A DNA stretch of 27,017 nt from Linderina pennispora. Taxonomy: Eukaryota; Kickxellomycota; Kickxellomycetes; Kickxellales; Kickxellaceae. The DNA lies in assembly GCF_002104995.1 (NCBI RefSeq), contig NW_024468383.1, forward strand, positions 1 through 27,017, written 5' to 3'. Below the pieces are notes generated by a model. That model had not been told where the DNA came from. It was given only the letters and a program-made list of their open reading frames with translations, and did not search any database. This document shows, piece by piece, positions 26,719 through 27,017 of this stretch; positions within the stretch are counted from its first letter, which is position 1; each line of letters begins with the position of its first letter. The position numbers and the translations under genes are program-made.

Positions 26719-26786
26719 CGGCCCTGAGGTTCGCTGTTCTGTTGACTAATATACACTATTCTTTAAAATAGTCCGCCCGTGCAGAG

Positions 26787-27017
26787 ATGGCGCGAATTTT
26801 TCTGTTCGTCCTTTGGCTCTGCACTGTACCTTTATTTATCTGTCTCGAATTGCCTGCCATGAATGCAGGCAAGGTCAAAATACAGGGCCTTTACGGCCTG
26901 CCCAAGACGCGCACAGTGATAACACCCGAGACGATAGCGGCGGTGGCTCGATTCTTCCGGCGGCACCGGGGCCGGGTCCTCGGACTCACGGGCGCCGGCG
27001 TCAGCGTGCTCTCCGGC
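26787..27017 (+). CDS. Sirtuin (Sir2-family NAD-dependent deacylase), 5' part only
   Basis: An open frame from ATG 26787 runs off the window end (77 codons). It reads MARIFLFVLWLCTVPLFICL at the start, then KVKIQGLYGLPKTRTVITPE, and reaches RVLGLTGAGVSVLSG. The last part is the NAD-binding G-A-G-x-S motif of sirtuins, preceded by the usual helix (IAAVARFFRRHRG). The tone resembles the mitochondrial SIRT4 type, but the distinguishing region is outside the window. An internal ATG at 26859 is an alternative start that would remove the hydrophobic N-terminus. That N-terminus could be a targeting signal or leader translated by chance. The gene starts 68 bases after the SURF6 stop, on the same strand. 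Confidence 0.75.
   Translation, partial: MARIFLFVLWLCTVPLFICLELPAMNAGKVKIQGLYGLPKTRTVITPETIAAVARFFRRHRGRVLGLTGAGVSVLSG

Overview
The window looks like fungal nuclear DNA. Genes are compact, GC-rich and almost intronless, and they sit between AT-richer spacers. The gene set (Vps60, COQ8, a Tps2-type trehalose-phosphate phosphatase, Yra1, SURF6/Rrp14, PRKRIP1, a CNOT11-like protein, a Vip1-like RRM protein, a sirtuin) is that of a eukaryote. A decayed member of an F-box-like/LRR-like family and a Fanzor-like relic resemble what I remember from Kickxellomycotina (Coemansia and relatives). That placement is an inference from memory, not a measured result.

Layout. 1-2340: 3' end of a Vip1-like RRM protein (+) and a clearly dead F-box-like gene (-). 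2340-3908: gene-free, CT-rich upstream region. 3909-4672: a Yra1/ALYREF mRNA-export adaptor. 4680-10400: an AT-rich accessory zone holding one convincing gene, a secreted protein of near-identical 38-residue repeats, plus a candidate small secreted ORF, two copies of a dispersed repeat and several TATA-like sites with no good ORF behind them. 10398-11822: remnant of a Fanzor (eukaryotic TnpB-like RNA-guided nuclease) that has lost its catalytic core. 11885-12352: a possible tiny secreted ORF and a broken membrane-protein fragment. 12594-25041: a dense housekeeping block of TPS2 (-, one intron), VPS60 (-), CNOT11-like (+), COQ8 (-), ANKRD40-like (+), a two-finger C2H2 transcription factor (+) and PRKRIP1 (-). 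25554-27017: SURF6/Rrp14 (+) and the first 77 codons of a sirtuin (+) cut by the window end.

Three conserved genes (Vip1-like, Yra1, SURF6) carry single-base indels, several in homopolymers, while their neighbours are intact. Consensus errors are the simplest reading. The F-box-like gene and the Fanzor also carry a nonsense codon or a large internal deletion, so they are probably truly dead. Two genes may be functionally linked: TPS2, and the C2H2 factor whose protein carries four R-R-x-S sites of the kind protein kinase A uses on stress regulators. That link is a hypothesis.
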